From NCBI GenBank assembly GCA_028227395.1, contig JAOIZZ010000001.1, positions 124,001 to 188,000 on the forward strand: 64,000 bases of DNA, written 5' to 3'. Source of the stretch: Woeseiaceae bacterium (GTDB lineage: Bacteria > Pseudomonadota > Gammaproteobacteria > Steroidobacterales > Woeseiaceae). How positions within the stretch are numbered: position 1 is the first letter of the stretch; every line of letters begins with the position of its first letter. The notes under the pieces were generated by a model. The model saw only the letters and a list, made by a program, of their open reading frames with translations, was not told the origin of the DNA and did not search any database. The translations under genes were made by a program, and so were the position numbers. Shown here piece after piece: positions 1-13,764 of the stretch.

Positions 1-778
1 GGCGCTCGCGAAAAAACATCAACCACGTCTAATAATTGCTGGGTTTTCAGCACATTCAAGAATCGTCGATTGGCAGCGTTTTCGCGATATCGCTGATGCA
101 GTTGGTGCATATTTCTTGGTAGATATGGCGCATGTTGCCGGCTTGGTAGCCAGTGGCCATTATCCTAATCCGATTAACATTGCTGACGTGGTTACTTCCA
201 CTACACATAAAACTTTACGTGGCCCAAGAGGTGGGATTATTCTGGCAAGAGAAAATGATCACTTAACTAAAAAATTCAATTCTCTGGTTTTTCCGGGAAC
301 TCAAGGCGGGCCTTTGATGCATGTCATTGCAGCCAAGGCAGTGGCTTTTTTAGAAGCACTAGAGCCTGAGTTTAGAGATTATCAGGAACAAGTTATTGCT
401 AATGCCAGGGCCATGGCAGCCACCTTAATGAAGCGCGATTATTCCATTATTTCTGGTGGCACTGATAACCACCTCATTTTGGTAAGTCTCGTTAACAAAG
501 GGCTTACCGGGAAAGCTGCGGATGCTGCACTAAGTCGTGCAAATATTACCGTGAATAAAAATACAGTACCCAATGATCCATGCTCACCTTTCGTTACCAG
601 TGGACTCCGACTTGGAACCCCTGCGATCACTACTCGTGGTTTTGGTATTGATGAGACTGTGAAAATTTCTCATTGGGTCGCTGATATATTAGATGATCTT
701 AACGATGAGGCAATGATCGATAGTGTAAGAGAAAAAGTAATGGCCTTATGTAAGGATTTTCCGGTATATACTGAATAA
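1..778 (+). CDS. glyA: Serine hydroxymethyltransferase, C-terminal part (5' end outside window)
   Basis: Frame is open from base 2 ([32 protein letters not shown]...) into [13 protein letters not shown] and [12 protein letters not shown] motifs; stop at 778. Confidence 0.97.
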   Translation, partial: ALAKKHQPRLIIAGFSAHSRIVDWQRFRDIADAVGAYFLVDMAHVAGLVASGHYPNPINIADVVTSTTHKTLRGPRGGIILARENDHLTKKFNSLVFPGTQGGPLMHVIAAKAVAFLEALEPEFRDYQEQVIANARAMAATLMKRDYSIISGGTDNHLILVSLVNKGLTGKAADAALSRANITVNKNTVPNDPCSPFVTSGLRLGTPAITTRGFGIDETVKISHWVADILDDLNDEAMIDSVREKVMALCKDFPVYTE

Positions 779-812
779 TACTCAATAAAAAAGAGACGCA
801 TCTAACGAGAAA

Positions 813-1328
813 ATGAACTGTCCATTTTGTAATCACGAAGAAACCAAGGTCATCGATTCTCGTTTGGCTGGTGAAGGGCGCCAGATTCGAAGACGTAGAG
901 AATGCTTTGATTGTAATGAACGTTTTACTACATTTGAGGGGGCTGAATTAGTCATGCCTAGATTGGTAAAAAGTGACGATCGTCGCGAACCCTTCGATGA
1001 GGATAAAATGCGTGCAAGTATGCATAGAGCTTTAGAAAAAAGACCAGTATCTTCCGACTTATTTGAACAATCAATTGGTCGAATGATTCACAAATTAAGA
1101 ACCATGGGTGAACGTGAAGTCCCGTCACGGTTGATTGGTGAATTAGTAATGGGTGAATTGCACGGGTTGGATGAAGTGGCCTATATTCGTTTTGCATCTG
1201 TTTATCGTAGTTTTCAAGATGTGACTGAGTTCCAAGAAGAAGTTAAGCGCCTGCAAAGCAAACCAAAAAAGAAACGTAAACGAACTCAATTGTCACTTTT
1301 GCCTGACATCTCAGATAAAACAGAATAA
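813..1328 (+). CDS. nrdR: Transcriptional repressor NrdR
   Basis: [17 protein letters not shown] zinc ribbon plus ATP-cone; follows glyA and precedes ribD. Confidence 0.96.
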   Translation: MNCPFCNHEETKVIDSRLAGEGRQIRRRRECFDCNERFTTFEGAELVMPRLVKSDDRREPFDEDKMRASMHRALEKRPVSSDLFEQSIGRMIHKLRTMGEREVPSRLIGELVMGELHGLDEVAYIRFASVYRSFQDVTEFQEEVKRLQSKPKKKRKRTQLSLLPDISDKTE

Positions 1329-1347
1329 AGATTGGTGGTTATGATGT

Positions 1348-2445
1348 ATGAGTGATTTTACTTTAGCAGATCATAAATATATGGCATGTGCCTTAAAATT
1401 AGCGAAAAAAGGACAATTTTCATCGCACCCTAACCCTCAGGTTGGTTGCGTTATTGTTATTGATGATAAGGTCATAGGTGAGGGTTGGCATCAGAGTTAT
1501 GGTGCTCCACATGCCGAAATTAATGCGTTATCTTCAGCCACACAGTCAGTAACTGGAGCCACTGCTTATGTGAATCTGGAGCCCTGCTCGCATCAGGGAA
1601 AAACTGGCCCTTGTTGTGAAGCATTAATCAGGGCAGGGGTGGCGAAAGTTGTAATCGCTTGCGAAGATCCGTATGAGAAGGTTGCGGGAAAAGGAATAGC
1701 AGCGCTAAATTCTGCCGGAATAAAGGTATCGATAGGGTTATTTGAATCCGAGGCTCGTAAACTAAATCGTGGTTTTTTTTCGAGAGTAGAACGTCGAAAA
1801 CCTTTTGTTCGCTTAAAAGTCGCTGCCAGTATAGATGGTGCCACGGCAATGAGTAATGGAGAGAGTCAATGGATTACAGGGTCAGCAGCACGCGCTGATG
1901 TGCAAAAACTAAGAGCTTCTTCAGGTGCCATTATGACAGGAATCGGGACGGTAAAAAAAGATGATCCAGCATTAACCGTGCGAGAGAAAAATTTAGTTAT
2001 AGAACAACCATTACGCGTATTATTAGACAGTCAATTACAGGTTTCTCCTAAGGCAAAAATTTTCCATGAAAATGGACGCACCAGGGTTTTCTGTATTAAT
2101 GATGAGAGACGAGCCAAGCTAGAAACTTTGAATGTCAGTGTTATTCAGACTAAAAATAGTGATAATCATGTGGCTCTTGCTGAGGTATTATATGATTTAG
2201 CTCAAGAAGGAATCAATGACTTACTGGTCGAAGCTGGACCAATATTATCTGGAAACTTACTCTCGTTAGGTATGATTGATGAACTTGTTATATATCAAGC
2301 GCCGCATATTATGGGCAGCGAAGTGAAACCAATGTTTCAGACTCCAGCCTGGAAAACCTTAGAAAATAAACAACAATTAGTGATAGAAGATATTAGAAAA
2401 ATTGGCCAAGATTTTAAAATTACAGCTAAGCCAGTCGATAAATAG
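1348..2445 (+). CDS. ribD: Bifunctional riboflavin deaminase/reductase RibD
   Basis: HAEINAL and PCSHQGKTGPC deaminase motifs; C-terminal reductase domain. Confidence 0.96.
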   Translation: MSDFTLADHKYMACALKLAKKGQFSSHPNPQVGCVIVIDDKVIGEGWHQSYGAPHAEINALSSATQSVTGATAYVNLEPCSHQGKTGPCCEALIRAGVAKVVIACEDPYEKVAGKGIAALNSAGIKVSIGLFESEARKLNRGFFSRVERRKPFVRLKVAASIDGATAMSNGESQWITGSAARADVQKLRASSGAIMTGIGTVKKDDPALTVREKNLVIEQPLRVLLDSQLQVSPKAKIFHENGRTRVFCINDERRAKLETLNVSVIQTKNSDNHVALAEVLYDLAQEGINDLLVEAGPILSGNLLSLGMIDELVIYQAPHIMGSEVKPMFQTPAWKTLENKQQLVIEDIRKIGQDFKITAKPVDK

Positions 2446-2454
2446 GGTATTTAA

Positions 2455-3096
2455 ATGTTTACAGGAATAATTAAAGCAATGGGCTCTGTGGAGAGAATTT
2501 TATCTCAAGGTGGGGATTTTAGAATCACTTTTCGAGCTGACAATATTGTTTGGCAGGATTTTCAGATAGGTGAAAGCATTGCCGTAAATGGGGTTTGTCT
2601 GACAGCCATCAAAATACATGAAGATGGTTTTGATGCTGATGTGTCTGGAGAAACTATGCGAGTTAGTGCTTTCAGGGAGTTAGCAGAAAATACGCCAGTC
2701 AATCTTGAGCCTTCTTTAGCTATAGGTGAGAGAATAGGGGGACATTTTGTTAGTGGTCATATAGATTGTATTGGTCAGGTCGTATCCCGACAAAAAGATG
2801 CTCGCTCCATCGCATTTGAAATTGATTTACCGGAAAAATATGCGCGTTATATCGCGGCAAAAGGATCGGTATGTATTGATGGCGTCAGTCTAACAGTCAA
2901 TGGAATTCATAATTCAGTTTTTACTGTGAACGTTATACCACATACCGCCGATGCAACAGTCATCGGATATTATTCGGTTGGTGATAAGGTAAACATTGAA
3001 GTGGATTTAATAGCTCGTTATCTGGAACGTTTGATTGATCAACCAAATAATGGCGTAATTACGAAAGAATTTCTTAAGGTAAATGGATATGAATGA
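2455..3096 (+). CDS. ribE: Riboflavin synthase alpha chain
   Basis: MFTGIIKAMGSV start and duplicated lumazine-binding domains. Confidence 0.95.
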   Translation: MFTGIIKAMGSVERILSQGGDFRITFRADNIVWQDFQIGESIAVNGVCLTAIKIHEDGFDADVSGETMRVSAFRELAENTPVNLEPSLAIGERIGGHFVSGHIDCIGQVVSRQKDARSIAFEIDLPEKYARYIAAKGSVCIDGVSLTVNGIHNSVFTVNVIPHTADATVIGYYSVGDKVNIEVDLIARYLERLIDQPNNGVITKEFLKVNGYE

Positions 3097-4222
3097 AGTT
3101 GTGCAGAATTTAAAAAATACCTTCGCGGATATTGAAGATATTATCGTGGATCTCAAGCAAGGGAAGATGGTCATTATGGTGGATGATGAGAACAGAGAAA
3201 ATGAAGGCGATCTCATTATGGCTGCAGAAAAAGTTCGCCCTGAAGATATTAACTATATGGCCCGTTATGGGCGTGGCTTAATTTGTTTGACTCTTACCCG
3301 AGAGAGGTGCGCACAACTTAGATTGCCTTTGATGGTTGAAGAAACAGATCAGCATCATGCTACAAATTTTACCGTCTCGATTGAGGCAACCGAGGGAATA
3401 ACAACTGGTATTTCAGCGCATGATCGGGCAAAAACTGTCCAAGCAGCGGTGGCTAAAAATGCGACTCCCGATCAACTTAGTCAACCAGGTCATATTTTTC
3501 CGATTATGGCTCAACCTGGTGGTGTTTTAACAAGAGCGGGGCACACCGAGGCTGGGTGTGATTTAGCCCGTCTTGCTGGTTTTGAGCCAGCAGCAACGAT
3601 TGTTGAAATCCTGAATGAGGATGGAAGTATGGCGCGTCGTCCAGATTTAGAAGAATTTTCTAGGCAACATGACATTAAAATAGGCACAATTGCGGATTTG
3701 ATTCGTTATCGCTTGGAAAAAGAACGATTTGTTGAACGAATTGCAAAGAAGCCCGTTAGTACAGATTACGGGGACTTTACTCTTTATTTTTATGATGACC
3801 AAGTAAGCCAATCCGTTCATGTGGCGATGGTCAAGGGTGACCTCAATCAAGTAGAGTCTCCATTGGTACGAGTTCACATACAAGATACACTTGGTGATGT
3901 GCTAGGTGTTCAAGCTACAGCGCTTGGTTGGCCCGTTACAGATGCTATTCGTCGCATCTCAGAAGAAGAGATAGGTATAGTAATTATTTTAAGAGAGCAA
4001 GAGTCCTCTCGAGACCTAATGGATGCTGTTGAGGATTTGTCTCTAAAACCCGATGAGTTAAACGAAAAGCGGATCAATGATGATGGTCTTAGGACGTATG
4101 GGGTAGGTGCACAAATATTGAGAGATCTTGGGGTTAGTCAAATGCGGGTATTATCTGCGCCCAAGCAGATGTATGCTATATCGGGATTTGATTTAAAAAT
4201 TACTGAATATGTTGAGCAGTAA
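3083..4222 (+). CDS. ribB: 3,4-dihydroxy-2-butanone-4-phosphate synthase with degenerate GTP cyclohydrolase II domain (RibBX-like)
   Basis: N-terminal DDENRENEGDL RibB motif; C-terminal RibA-like domain lacks the zinc cysteines. Confidence 0.9.
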   Translation: MDMNEVVQNLKNTFADIEDIIVDLKQGKMVIMVDDENRENEGDLIMAAEKVRPEDINYMARYGRGLICLTLTRERCAQLRLPLMVEETDQHHATNFTVSIEATEGITTGISAHDRAKTVQAAVAKNATPDQLSQPGHIFPIMAQPGGVLTRAGHTEAGCDLARLAGFEPAATIVEILNEDGSMARRPDLEEFSRQHDIKIGTIADLIRYRLEKERFVERIAKKPVSTDYGDFTLYFYDDQVSQSVHVAMVKGDLNQVESPLVRVHIQDTLGDVLGVQATALGWPVTDAIRRISEEEIGIVIILREQESSRDLMDAVEDLSLKPDELNEKRINDDGLRTYGVGAQILRDLGVSQMRVLSAPKQMYAISGFDLKITEYVEQ

Positions 4223-4230
4223 CATAGTTG

Positions 4231-4716
4231 ATGGATGATAAAATGGATAATATAAAAACTATTGAGGGTGATTTACACCCGAGAGAAGCTCGTTTCAGTA
4301 TTGTTGCTTCTCGTTTTAATGATTTTGTGGTTAGCGCTCTAATTAATGGGGCATTGTCATGCCTTGACCGTCATGGTGTCGATAAAAATGCCATTGAGGT
4401 TATTCGTGTGCCCGGTGCTTTCGAATTACCATTAGCTGTGAGCAAGGTTGCGGCATCTAGACGAGCCGATGGCATCATTGCACTAGGCGCTGTTATAAGA
4501 GGTGCCACCCCTCATTTTGAATTTATTTCCAGTGAATGCATGCATGGTTTAGCGGCAGCCCAAAGTGAGCACTCTACGCCGATTGGTTTTGGTGTATTGA
4601 TGGTTGATACTCTGGAACAAGCCATAGAGCGTGCCGGGACGAAAGCCGGCAATAAGGGCGAAGAGGCAACGCTTGCAGTTATCGAAATGATTAATTTATT
4701 AAGAAAAATTGATTAA
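4231..4716 (+). CDS. ribH: 6,7-dimethyl-8-ribityllumazine synthase
   Basis: VPGAFELPLA and GAVIRGATPHFEF motifs; ORF track starts at TTG 4228, ATG 4231 preferred. Confidence 0.95.
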   Translation: MDDKMDNIKTIEGDLHPREARFSIVASRFNDFVVSALINGALSCLDRHGVDKNAIEVIRVPGAFELPLAVSKVAASRRADGIIALGAVIRGATPHFEFISSECMHGLAAAQSEHSTPIGFGVLMVDTLEQAIERAGTKAGNKGEEATLAVIEMINLLRKID

Positions 4717-4718
4717 TT

Positions 4719-5159
4719 GTGACGGGCAAAAAAAAGGCTAAATCAAACTCCAGAAAAAGCCGGACTCAAGCAAGGCTAATGATAATTCAGGCACTCTATC
4801 AAATGCAGTTGACTGATCATGATATTAAGGAATTATTAGCGCAGTGTCGTGAGCGCGATGAGTATAAAAAAATTGATAAAACTTATTTTACGCAAGCAAT
4901 CCGAGCTATATATAAACATCGAACTGAATACTCAACCGGTATAGAAGCGAATTTAGATCGACCAATTTCACAAATTGATCCCATAGAAATGGGGATTTTA
5001 TTATTGGGTTTTTATGAGTTAGAAATGAAGCGAGAAATTGATATTGCGGTTATTATCAATGAAGCAGTTAATTTAACAAAACGCTTTGGCTCCATAGATG
5101 GCCATAAGTATATTAATGCGGTATTAGATCGGGCAGCTAAAACAGTAAGGGCAGCTTAA
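4719..5159 (+). CDS. nusB: Transcription antitermination factor NusB (GTG start)
   Basis: RTQARLMIIQALYQMQ...INEAVNLTKRFG; follows ribH. Confidence 0.94.
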   Translation: MTGKKKAKSNSRKSRTQARLMIIQALYQMQLTDHDIKELLAQCRERDEYKKIDKTYFTQAIRAIYKHRTEYSTGIEANLDRPISQIDPIEMGILLLGFYELEMKREIDIAVIINEAVNLTKRFGSIDGHKYINAVLDRAAKTVRAA

Positions 5160-5187
5160 AAATATTTTTATTAAGCACTGGGGTTTA

Positions 5188-6150
5188 TTGATGGATGAAT
5201 TTGAACTAATTCGTCGATTTTTTCTAAGAGACAATAATGATAAATCTGTGCTTATTGGCATTGGTGACGACGGCGCAGTAATTAAACCATCACCAGAACA
5301 TGATTTAGTGATGTCGACAGATACATTAATAGAAGATATCCATTTTCCCAATTGCCTATCTGCGGAAGATATTGGTTATCGCTGTGTGGCAGTAAATGTC
5401 TCAGATATCGCTGCTATGGGTGCCCGTGCTCGCTGGATGACGCTCGCCCTGACGTTACCTAATATTGATCAAGAATGGCTCAAAAAATTTTCCAATGGTT
5501 TTTATTCTGCAGCTCAAGAATACGGTGTGTCATTGATTGGAGGAGACACGACGCAAGGTCAAAAAATATCTCTAACTGTCAATATCACCGGCGAAGTAAA
5601 ACCTAAACAGGCTATCACCAGAAGCAATGCAAGTTACGATGATTTAATATTCGTTACTGGAAATATTGGCGATGCCGCTGCTGGCCTAGATCTAATTGTT
5701 AATTCCTCAGATATAAATGATATGAAGAAATCACTTATTCGGCGTTTTTCAAGACCAACCGCAAGACATGAGTTGGGGCAAGCGTTATCTGGTATTGCCT
5801 CAGCTGCGATCGATATTTCTGATGGTTTGTATGCGGATACAAAGAAATTATTAATGGCTAGCAAGCTAGGTGGCCACCTTTATATCGATCGTCTTCCAAT
5901 TTCAAAGGCATTAAAAGAGACTTTCGGCCAAGAGCGGAGTATTGAGTGTTCGTTAGGCGGTGGCGATGATTATGAATTATTATTTACCGCCCCTGCTATC
6001 AAGTTAAATGAGATACATGAAATTGTAAATAAATACAATATTCCAATCACTGAAATTGGTGAGGTACGCAAATATTCTCAGTTGAGTTGCTCCTTAAATG
6101 ATAAATTATTTAATTATGATGATTCTGGTTATCTTCATTTTAATGGATAA
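5188..6150 (+). CDS. thiL: Thiamine-monophosphate kinase
   Basis: GIGDDGAVI, STDTLIEDIHF, GGDTTQG motifs; follows nusB. Confidence 0.95.
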   Translation: MMDEFELIRRFFLRDNNDKSVLIGIGDDGAVIKPSPEHDLVMSTDTLIEDIHFPNCLSAEDIGYRCVAVNVSDIAAMGARARWMTLALTLPNIDQEWLKKFSNGFYSAAQEYGVSLIGGDTTQGQKISLTVNITGEVKPKQAITRSNASYDDLIFVTGNIGDAAAGLDLIVNSSDINDMKKSLIRRFSRPTARHELGQALSGIASAAIDISDGLYADTKKLLMASKLGGHLYIDRLPISKALKETFGQERSIECSLGGGDDYELLFTAPAIKLNEIHEIVNKYNIPITEIGEVRKYSQLSCSLNDKLFNYDDSGYLHFNG

Positions 6151-6632
6151 TGCGAATGACTAATAAAAAGATTAAACCAGCAATGAACAACCCAATTCAT
6201 TTTTTGGCATTTTGTGGTGGTGCAGGATTGATTCCATTGGCACCAGGGACCCTTGGTTCATTAGTGGGCGTATTGGTATTTTGGTTGACATTAACCGCAG
6301 CTGATTCAATCCAATTACTGATAGCAAGTGGCTTATTTTTTACAGGTATTTGGCTTTGTGGTGAGAGCTCCAAAATCCTAGAGACGCATGATCATCCAGG
6401 TATTGTTTGGGATGAAATGGCTGCGATGTATGCTGTATTGATATTCCAACCTATTAGTATTGATGATTGGTTATTGGCTTTTATTTTATTTCGAATATTT
6501 GATATTTGGAAACCTTGGCCAATTAGTTTTCTTGATAAAAGAGTATCTGGAGGTTTAGGTATCATGCTGGATGACATCGCGGCAGGTGCTGCTACTGTAT
6601 TTACCTGTATTTTATGGCGTTTTTATTTCTAA
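6150..6632 (+). CDS. pgpA: Phosphatidylglycerophosphatase A
   Basis: GGAGLIPLAPGTLGSL and FDIWKPWPI motifs; follows thiL. Confidence 0.93.
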   Translation: MRMTNKKIKPAMNNPIHFLAFCGGAGLIPLAPGTLGSLVGVLVFWLTLTAADSIQLLIASGLFFTGIWLCGESSKILETHDHPGIVWDEMAAMYAVLIFQPISIDDWLLAFILFRIFDIWKPWPISFLDKRVSGGLGIMLDDIAAGAATVFTCILWRFYF

Positions 6633-6868
6633 TCGCTATTGGATTCATCATTAAAGGTTGTAAGAATATCATCGTCGTTGTTTTGGAGTAAGATTTCTAC
6701 TTTTTGCTCAGCTTCTTTTAACGCTAATTGACAGGCTCGGGTTAACTTGATGCCATGCTCAAATTTTTTCATGGCATCCTCAAGAGATAAGTCACCTCCC
6801 TCAAGTTCAGCAACTAGTGCTTCAAGGTCTGTGAGAGATTTTTCTAAATTGATATTTTTGTCTGTCAT
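6629..6868 (-). CDS. xseB: Exodeoxyribonuclease VII small subunit
   Basis: NLEKSLTDLEALVAELEGGDLSLEDAMKKFEHG. Confidence 0.93.
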   Translation of the reverse strand: MTDKNINLEKSLTDLEALVAELEGGDLSLEDAMKKFEHGIKLTRACQLALKEAEQKVEILLQNNDDDILTTFNDESNSD

Positions 6869-6984
6869 TAGTTTGGCTTTTTATTATTTAATTAAAGAAT
6901 TTTAAATTAATTTTCTGTATGTGTTGTATGTTAACTTATTTTGTCGATGTTGCAATGTGTTACAGTTGAATCGGAGCTATTATC

Positions 6985-7013
6985 TTGACAAAAAATTCAC
7001 TTATACCTATCAT
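6985..7013 (+). promoter_or_regulatory. Putative sigma70 promoter upstream of katG
   Basis: TTGACA (6985-6990), 17-nt spacer, TATCAT (7008-7013). Confidence 0.55.
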
Positions 7014-7116
7014 AATTTTTTGTATTTTAGACTAAGTCTAATTAATATAATCATAAAGAAATTTGAATACTGAAATCCACAAATCAAAACGAGAAATATT
7101 AAAAATAACACTAAAT

Positions 7117-7139
7117 AATATTAAAATTTTTTTAATATT
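7117..7139 (+). repeat. Perfect AT-only inverted repeat in the katG leader
   Basis: AATATTAAAA-TTT-TTTTAATATT, 10-bp arms, ends 46 nt before the katG ATG. Confidence 0.5.
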
Positions 7140-7176
7140 GTAATACGCTAAATTTTTATTTTTAGATTACGAATAA

Positions 7177-9324
<2,148 letters not shown>

Positions 9325-9361
9325 ATAAAATTTATTTTTCTTAAAGATTAATTTAAATATT

Positions 9362-9399
9362 AACCAACCCTTTAACTTTCAGTTTAGGGGTTGGTTTTA
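9362..9399 (+). terminator. Rho-independent terminator of katG
   Basis: AACCAACCC (9362-9370) / GGGTTGGTT (9388-9396) followed by a short T-run. Confidence 0.8.
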
Positions 9400-9580
9400 A
9401 GTGCATCATGATATTCTTGTACCAGATGTTTGGTATCCCATCAGTTGTTTTTTACTTAAATAATAATTTTAAATCTTCTTATTATTTCATGTGTAAATCC
9501 AAAAATTTATTAATTATCGCTGAGCGAAACCCCATGCTTCCTGATAGAATTAATGCAGTTAAAACTGAGCTGGAAGGTGA

Positions 9581-11467
9581 ATGAGTAAAGATTATAAAGC
9601 TGCTGATATTGAAGTATTAAGTGGCCTAGAGCCGGTGAGAAGAAGGCCGGGTATGTATACCGATACCTCGAGACCAAATCATTTAGCGCATGAAGTGATT
9701 GATAATAGTGTAGATGAAGCTCTTGCCGGTTATTGTAAGAAAATTGAAGTTACGGTGTATACAGATGGATCGGTTGAAGTTGTTGATGATGGCCGGGGTA
9801 TGCCTGTTGATATTCACCCAAAAGAGAAGATACCCGGCGTTGAATTAATCTTAACAAGATTACATGCCGGTGGAAAGTTTAATAAAGAGAATTACCAGTA
9901 TTCTGGCGGTCTTCATGGCGTTGGTGTGTCGGTGGTAAACGCACTATCAAAAAATCTTGAAATATGGATTAGACGAGAAGGTTTTGAACATAGCTTAAGT
10001 TTTGCTGGCGGGAAGAAGCAAAGTGATCTCGAGGTTGTAGGAAAAGTTGGACAAGCTAATACAGGAACCACGATTAGATTTTGGCCTGACCCTCAATATT
10101 TTGACTCAGCCATAATTTCGATTTCTAAGTTGCAACATGCATTAAAAGCGAAGGCAGTGTTGTGTCCGGGCTTGACAGTCAAACTAAATCTTGAAAAATC
10201 TCAAGAAAAATATGAGTGGTGCTATACCGAAGGTCTTGAAGAATATCTTATTGAAGCACTTGAGGGTGCTGACCATCTGCCTGTAACTCCTTTTAATGGT
10301 AGTGTAACAAGCGACCATGAGGCGGTTGATTGGGCGCTTGTCTGGGTAACGGGCGAAGGTCAAGGTGTGGGTGAAAGTTATGTGAATCTCGTACCGACCC
10401 CCCAAGGGGGGACTCATGTCAATGGCTTGAGGACAGGTTTAGCGACGTCGATACGTGAGTTTTGTGAGTTTCGAAGCTTGTTACCACGTGGACTGGCAAT
10501 AGCCCCTGAAGATGTTTGGGATGATGTGGCATTTGTATTGAGTGTAAAGCTTGAAAATCCACAATTTTCAGGACAGACAAAAGAACGACTATCTTCTCGT
10601 GAATCGGCTGGTTATGTGACGGGAATTATTAAAGATAGCTTTTCATTGTGGTTAAATCAGCACCCAGAAACTGGGGATTTGATCGCTCAGTTGGCTATTG
10701 AACGAGCGCAAAAAAGAATAAAAAGTGCGAAGAAGGTGGTTCGTAAAAAGATTGTATCAGGACCAGCATTACCAGGTAAGTTGGCCGATTGTAGTTCACA
10801 AGAGCCCGAATTATGTGAGCTTTTTTTAGTTGAAGGCGATTCTGCTGGCGGCTCTGCTAAGCAAGCAAGGGATCGAATTACTCAGGCAATTATGCCTCTT
10901 AGAGGTAAAATATTAAATACTTGGGAGGTGGATACCTCGGATATTCTTGGCTCTCAAGAAGTTCATGATATCAGCATTGCTATTGGAGTAGACCCAATAA
11001 GAAACAATCTTGATGATTTACGTTATCATAAAGTGTGTATTTTGGCTGATGCGGATTCGGATGGCCTGCATATTGCTACATTACTCTGTGCTCTATTTTT
11101 AAGACATTTCAAAGAATTGGTAATGCGTGGTCATGTTTATGTGGCGATGCCTCCTTTGTTTAGAATTGATGTAGGTAAGCGTGTTTTTTATGCTTTGGAT
11201 GATGATGAGCGACGCGGAATTCTTGATCGCATCGAAAAGGAAAAATTGAAAGGAAAGGTCACTGTTACTCGTTTCAAGGGATTGGGTGAAATGAATCCGC
11301 AGCAGCTTCGAGAAACTACAATGAATCGAGATACTAGGAGATTGGTTCAATTGAATGTTTTACCTGGTGATGAGAGTGAGCAAATGATGGATATGCTTTT
11401 AGCCAAGAAACGTGCTTCAGATAGACGAGAATGGCTCGAAGATAAGGGCGACTTGGCACAAATCTAA
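9581..11467 (+). CDS. parE: DNA topoisomerase IV subunit B
   Basis: [16 protein letters not shown] and [19 protein letters not shown] motifs; 628 aa; adjacent to parC. Confidence 0.95.
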   Translation: MSKDYKAADIEVLSGLEPVRRRPGMYTDTSRPNHLAHEVIDNSVDEALAGYCKKIEVTVYTDGSVEVVDDGRGMPVDIHPKEKIPGVELILTRLHAGGKFNKENYQYSGGLHGVGVSVVNALSKNLEIWIRREGFEHSLSFAGGKKQSDLEVVGKVGQANTGTTIRFWPDPQYFDSAIISISKLQHALKAKAVLCPGLTVKLNLEKSQEKYEWCYTEGLEEYLIEALEGADHLPVTPFNGSVTSDHEAVDWALVWVTGEGQGVGESYVNLVPTPQGGTHVNGLRTGLATSIREFCEFRSLLPRGLAIAPEDVWDDVAFVLSVKLENPQFSGQTKERLSSRESAGYVTGIIKDSFSLWLNQHPETGDLIAQLAIERAQKRIKSAKKVVRKKIVSGPALPGKLADCSSQEPELCELFLVEGDSAGGSAKQARDRITQAIMPLRGKILNTWEVDTSDILGSQEVHDISIAIGVDPIRNNLDDLRYHKVCILADADSDGLHIATLLCALFLRHFKELVMRGHVYVAMPPLFRIDVGKRVFYALDDDERRGILDRIEKEKLKGKVTVTRFKGLGEMNPQQLRETTMNRDTRRLVQLNVLPGDESEQMMDMLLAKKRASDRREWLEDKGDLAQI

Positions 11468-11469
11468 CT

Positions 11470-13740
11470 ATGAAAAATCAAGAATTAAATTTAGAGGGTG
11501 TAGAAAAGCTCTCACTTAAAGAATACAGCGAGAAAGCATACCTAGATTACTCCATGTATGTTTTGTTGGATCGTGCGCTCCCTCAAATTGGTGATGGATT
11601 AAAACCGGTACAGAGAAGAATAATTTATGCCATGAGTGAACTTGGCTTATCTGCGGGTCAAAAACCAAAAAAATCAGCCCGAACGGTTGGTGATGTGATT
11701 GGTAAATTTCATCCGCATGGCGATTCGGCTTGTTACGAAGCCATGGTTTTGATGGCTCAGAATTTCTCCTATCGTTATTCGATCATTGACGGTCAAGGTA
11801 ACTGGGGCTCAACCGATGATCCTAAATCTTTTGCAGCAATGCGTTATACCGAATCAAGACTCAAGCCATATGCAAAGGTATTATTACAAGAATTGGGGGA
11901 AGGAACTGTGGATTGGGCGCCTAACTTTGATGGCACCCTGAGTGAGCCTATCGTGCTGCCAGCAAGGTTACCCAATATATTACTTAATGGTACAACAGGG
12001 ATTGCAGTCGGTCTTTCAACTGATGTTCCTCCGCATAACTTATCTGAAGTAGCGAAAGCTCTGGTGCACCTCATTGAGGAACCAGAGAGTACCTTGGGTA
12101 AAATAATGAAATGTATCAAAGGACCTGACTTTCCAACAGCTGGAGAGTTGGTTTCATCAAAAAGTGATATAAGGGAAATATATAAATCTGGAAATGGTAC
12201 TTTGAGGTTGCGCGCCACTTATGAGCAAGAAGGGAATGATATTATAATTAATTCATTACCTTACCAGATATCGGGCAATAAAATTTTAGAGCAAATTGCC
12301 GCTCAAATGCGCAGTAAAAAGTTACCACTGGTAGAAGATTTAAGGGATGAATCGGATCATGAAAATCCAATTCGTTTGGTCATAACCCCTAAGTCGAAAC
12401 GCGTCAATACTGAAGAGTTGATGTCACATTTATTTTCTACGACTTCACTGGAAAGAACAGTTCGGATTAACATGAACATTATTGACCTTAATGGGAAGCC
12501 ACGATCTTTTGGTCTCCTTGAAATATTATTGGAATGGTTGGTTTTTAGAGAAAAAACGGTAGTTGCTAAACTTAACCATCGACTTAAAATAGTTATGGAT
12601 CGTCTGCATATCTTAGATGGATTGTTTATAGCTTACCTAAATATAGATGAAGTGATAAAAATTATTCGAACTGAAGATGATCCCAAGACGGAACTCATGA
12701 AGCGGTTTTCTCTATCAGAAATTCAGGCAGATTCTATCCTAAATCTTCGTTTAAGGTATTTGGCAAAACTAGAAGAAATTAAAATCACTACTGAGCAAAA
12801 TGGACTAGATCTTGAGCGTGTTGAAATAGAAGAAATACTTAACGATAAAAATAAATTAAAAGATTTAATTAAACAAGAAATTTCTCAAGATGCTGATGCT
12901 TATGGCGATAAAAGAAGAACAAAAATTATTGAAAGAGAAGCAGCACAAGCTATTGATGAAACTCAACTCATTGCCAGTGAATCAGTAACAATTGTCCTTT
13001 CACAAAGGGGTTGGGCAAGAGCAGCAAAAGGTCATGACATCGATCCTCATGCTATGAATTATAAGGCTGGTGATCAATTTCTTGCTGCGGCATATGGAAA
13101 AAGTAATCAATCTGCCATGTTTATGGATAGTACAGGAAGGGTCTATAGTATGTTGGCTAATCTATTACCGTCCGCCCGAGGTCAAGGTGAGCCACTTTCA
13201 GGTCGTTTTAACACGCCAGATGGCTCTGAGTTTTGTGGGACAATGATTGGTGCTCCAGAAGATCAGTGGGTCCTCTCGAGTGATGCGGGTTATGGTTTTA
13301 TAGTAAAATTATCTGATTTATCGTCAAATTATAAAGCTGGTAAAGCCATTCTCAGAGTACCAGAAGCGAGTAGGCCAATATCACCGTATCCAATAATTAA
13401 AAGAGATGGCGCTTTGATTGCGACCGTTAGCTCAATTGGTAAACTATTACTTTTTGATGCGAATGATTTACCAGAACTGGCGAAAGGTAAGGGCAATAAA
13501 TTAATTAATATACCAACAAAGAAATTCAAACTGGGCGAAGAGAAACTCGTTGGTGTTGCAATTATTAATGAGGGCGATGCATTAAATATATATCGTGATG
13601 AGATAAATTATATGACACTCAAGTGGAGGGATCTTCAAGATTATATCGGTGAGAGAGCTCTTCGAGGAAAAAGTTATTCAAAGAAATTTAAAAAAGCAAC
13701 CGGACTAACAGCCGGACAATTACCAGAAAAAAATAAATAG
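11470..13740 (+). CDS. parC: DNA topoisomerase IV subunit A
   Basis: [48 protein letters not shown]. Confidence 0.96.
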   Translation: MKNQELNLEGVEKLSLKEYSEKAYLDYSMYVLLDRALPQIGDGLKPVQRRIIYAMSELGLSAGQKPKKSARTVGDVIGKFHPHGDSACYEAMVLMAQNFSYRYSIIDGQGNWGSTDDPKSFAAMRYTESRLKPYAKVLLQELGEGTVDWAPNFDGTLSEPIVLPARLPNILLNGTTGIAVGLSTDVPPHNLSEVAKALVHLIEEPESTLGKIMKCIKGPDFPTAGELVSSKSDIREIYKSGNGTLRLRATYEQEGNDIIINSLPYQISGNKILEQIAAQMRSKKLPLVEDLRDESDHENPIRLVITPKSKRVNTEELMSHLFSTTSLERTVRINMNIIDLNGKPRSFGLLEILLEWLVFREKTVVAKLNHRLKIVMDRLHILDGLFIAYLNIDEVIKIIRTEDDPKTELMKRFSLSEIQADSILNLRLRYLAKLEEIKITTEQNGLDLERVEIEEILNDKNKLKDLIKQEISQDADAYGDKRRTKIIEREAAQAIDETQLIASESVTIVLSQRGWARAAKGHDIDPHAMNYKAGDQFLAAAYGKSNQSAMFMDSTGRVYSMLANLLPSARGQGEPLSGRFNTPDGSEFCGTMIGAPEDQWVLSSDAGYGFIVKLSDLSSNYKAGKAILRVPEASRPISPYPIIKRDGALIATVSSIGKLLLFDANDLPELAKGKGNKLINIPTKKFKLGEEKLVGVAIINEGDALNIYRDEINYMTLKWRDLQDYIGERALRGKSYSKKFKKATGLTAGQLPEKNK

Positions 13741-13764
13741 ATTAAGTATTTAATCGAGGAAATT

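Noticed and set aside
439-630. Minus-strand and alternative-frame small ORFs overlapping core genes (e.g. 439-630, 958-1197, 1593-1849, 7449-7667, 11844-12218)
   Set aside because: They lie fully inside strongly conserved genes on the other frame or strand and show no recognisable family signal.
1329-1347. FMN riboswitch ahead of ribD
   Set aside because: Only 19 bp separate nrdR and ribD; no room for an RFN element in this window.
1774-1781. T8 homopolymer in ribD as a possible phase-variable tract
   Set aside because: Essential-type biosynthetic gene, tract short, and the reading frame is intact; no reason to expect phase variation.
6960-7000. Possible OxyR site upstream of katG
   Set aside because: The ATAG-N7-CTAT spacing pattern is not satisfied beyond a single CTAT.
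10398-10411. CCCCCC-AA-GGGGGG palindrome inside parE, unusual in AT-rich DNA
   Set aside because: It encodes the conserved PTPQGGTH motif of topoisomerase B subunits, so coding constraint explains most of it.
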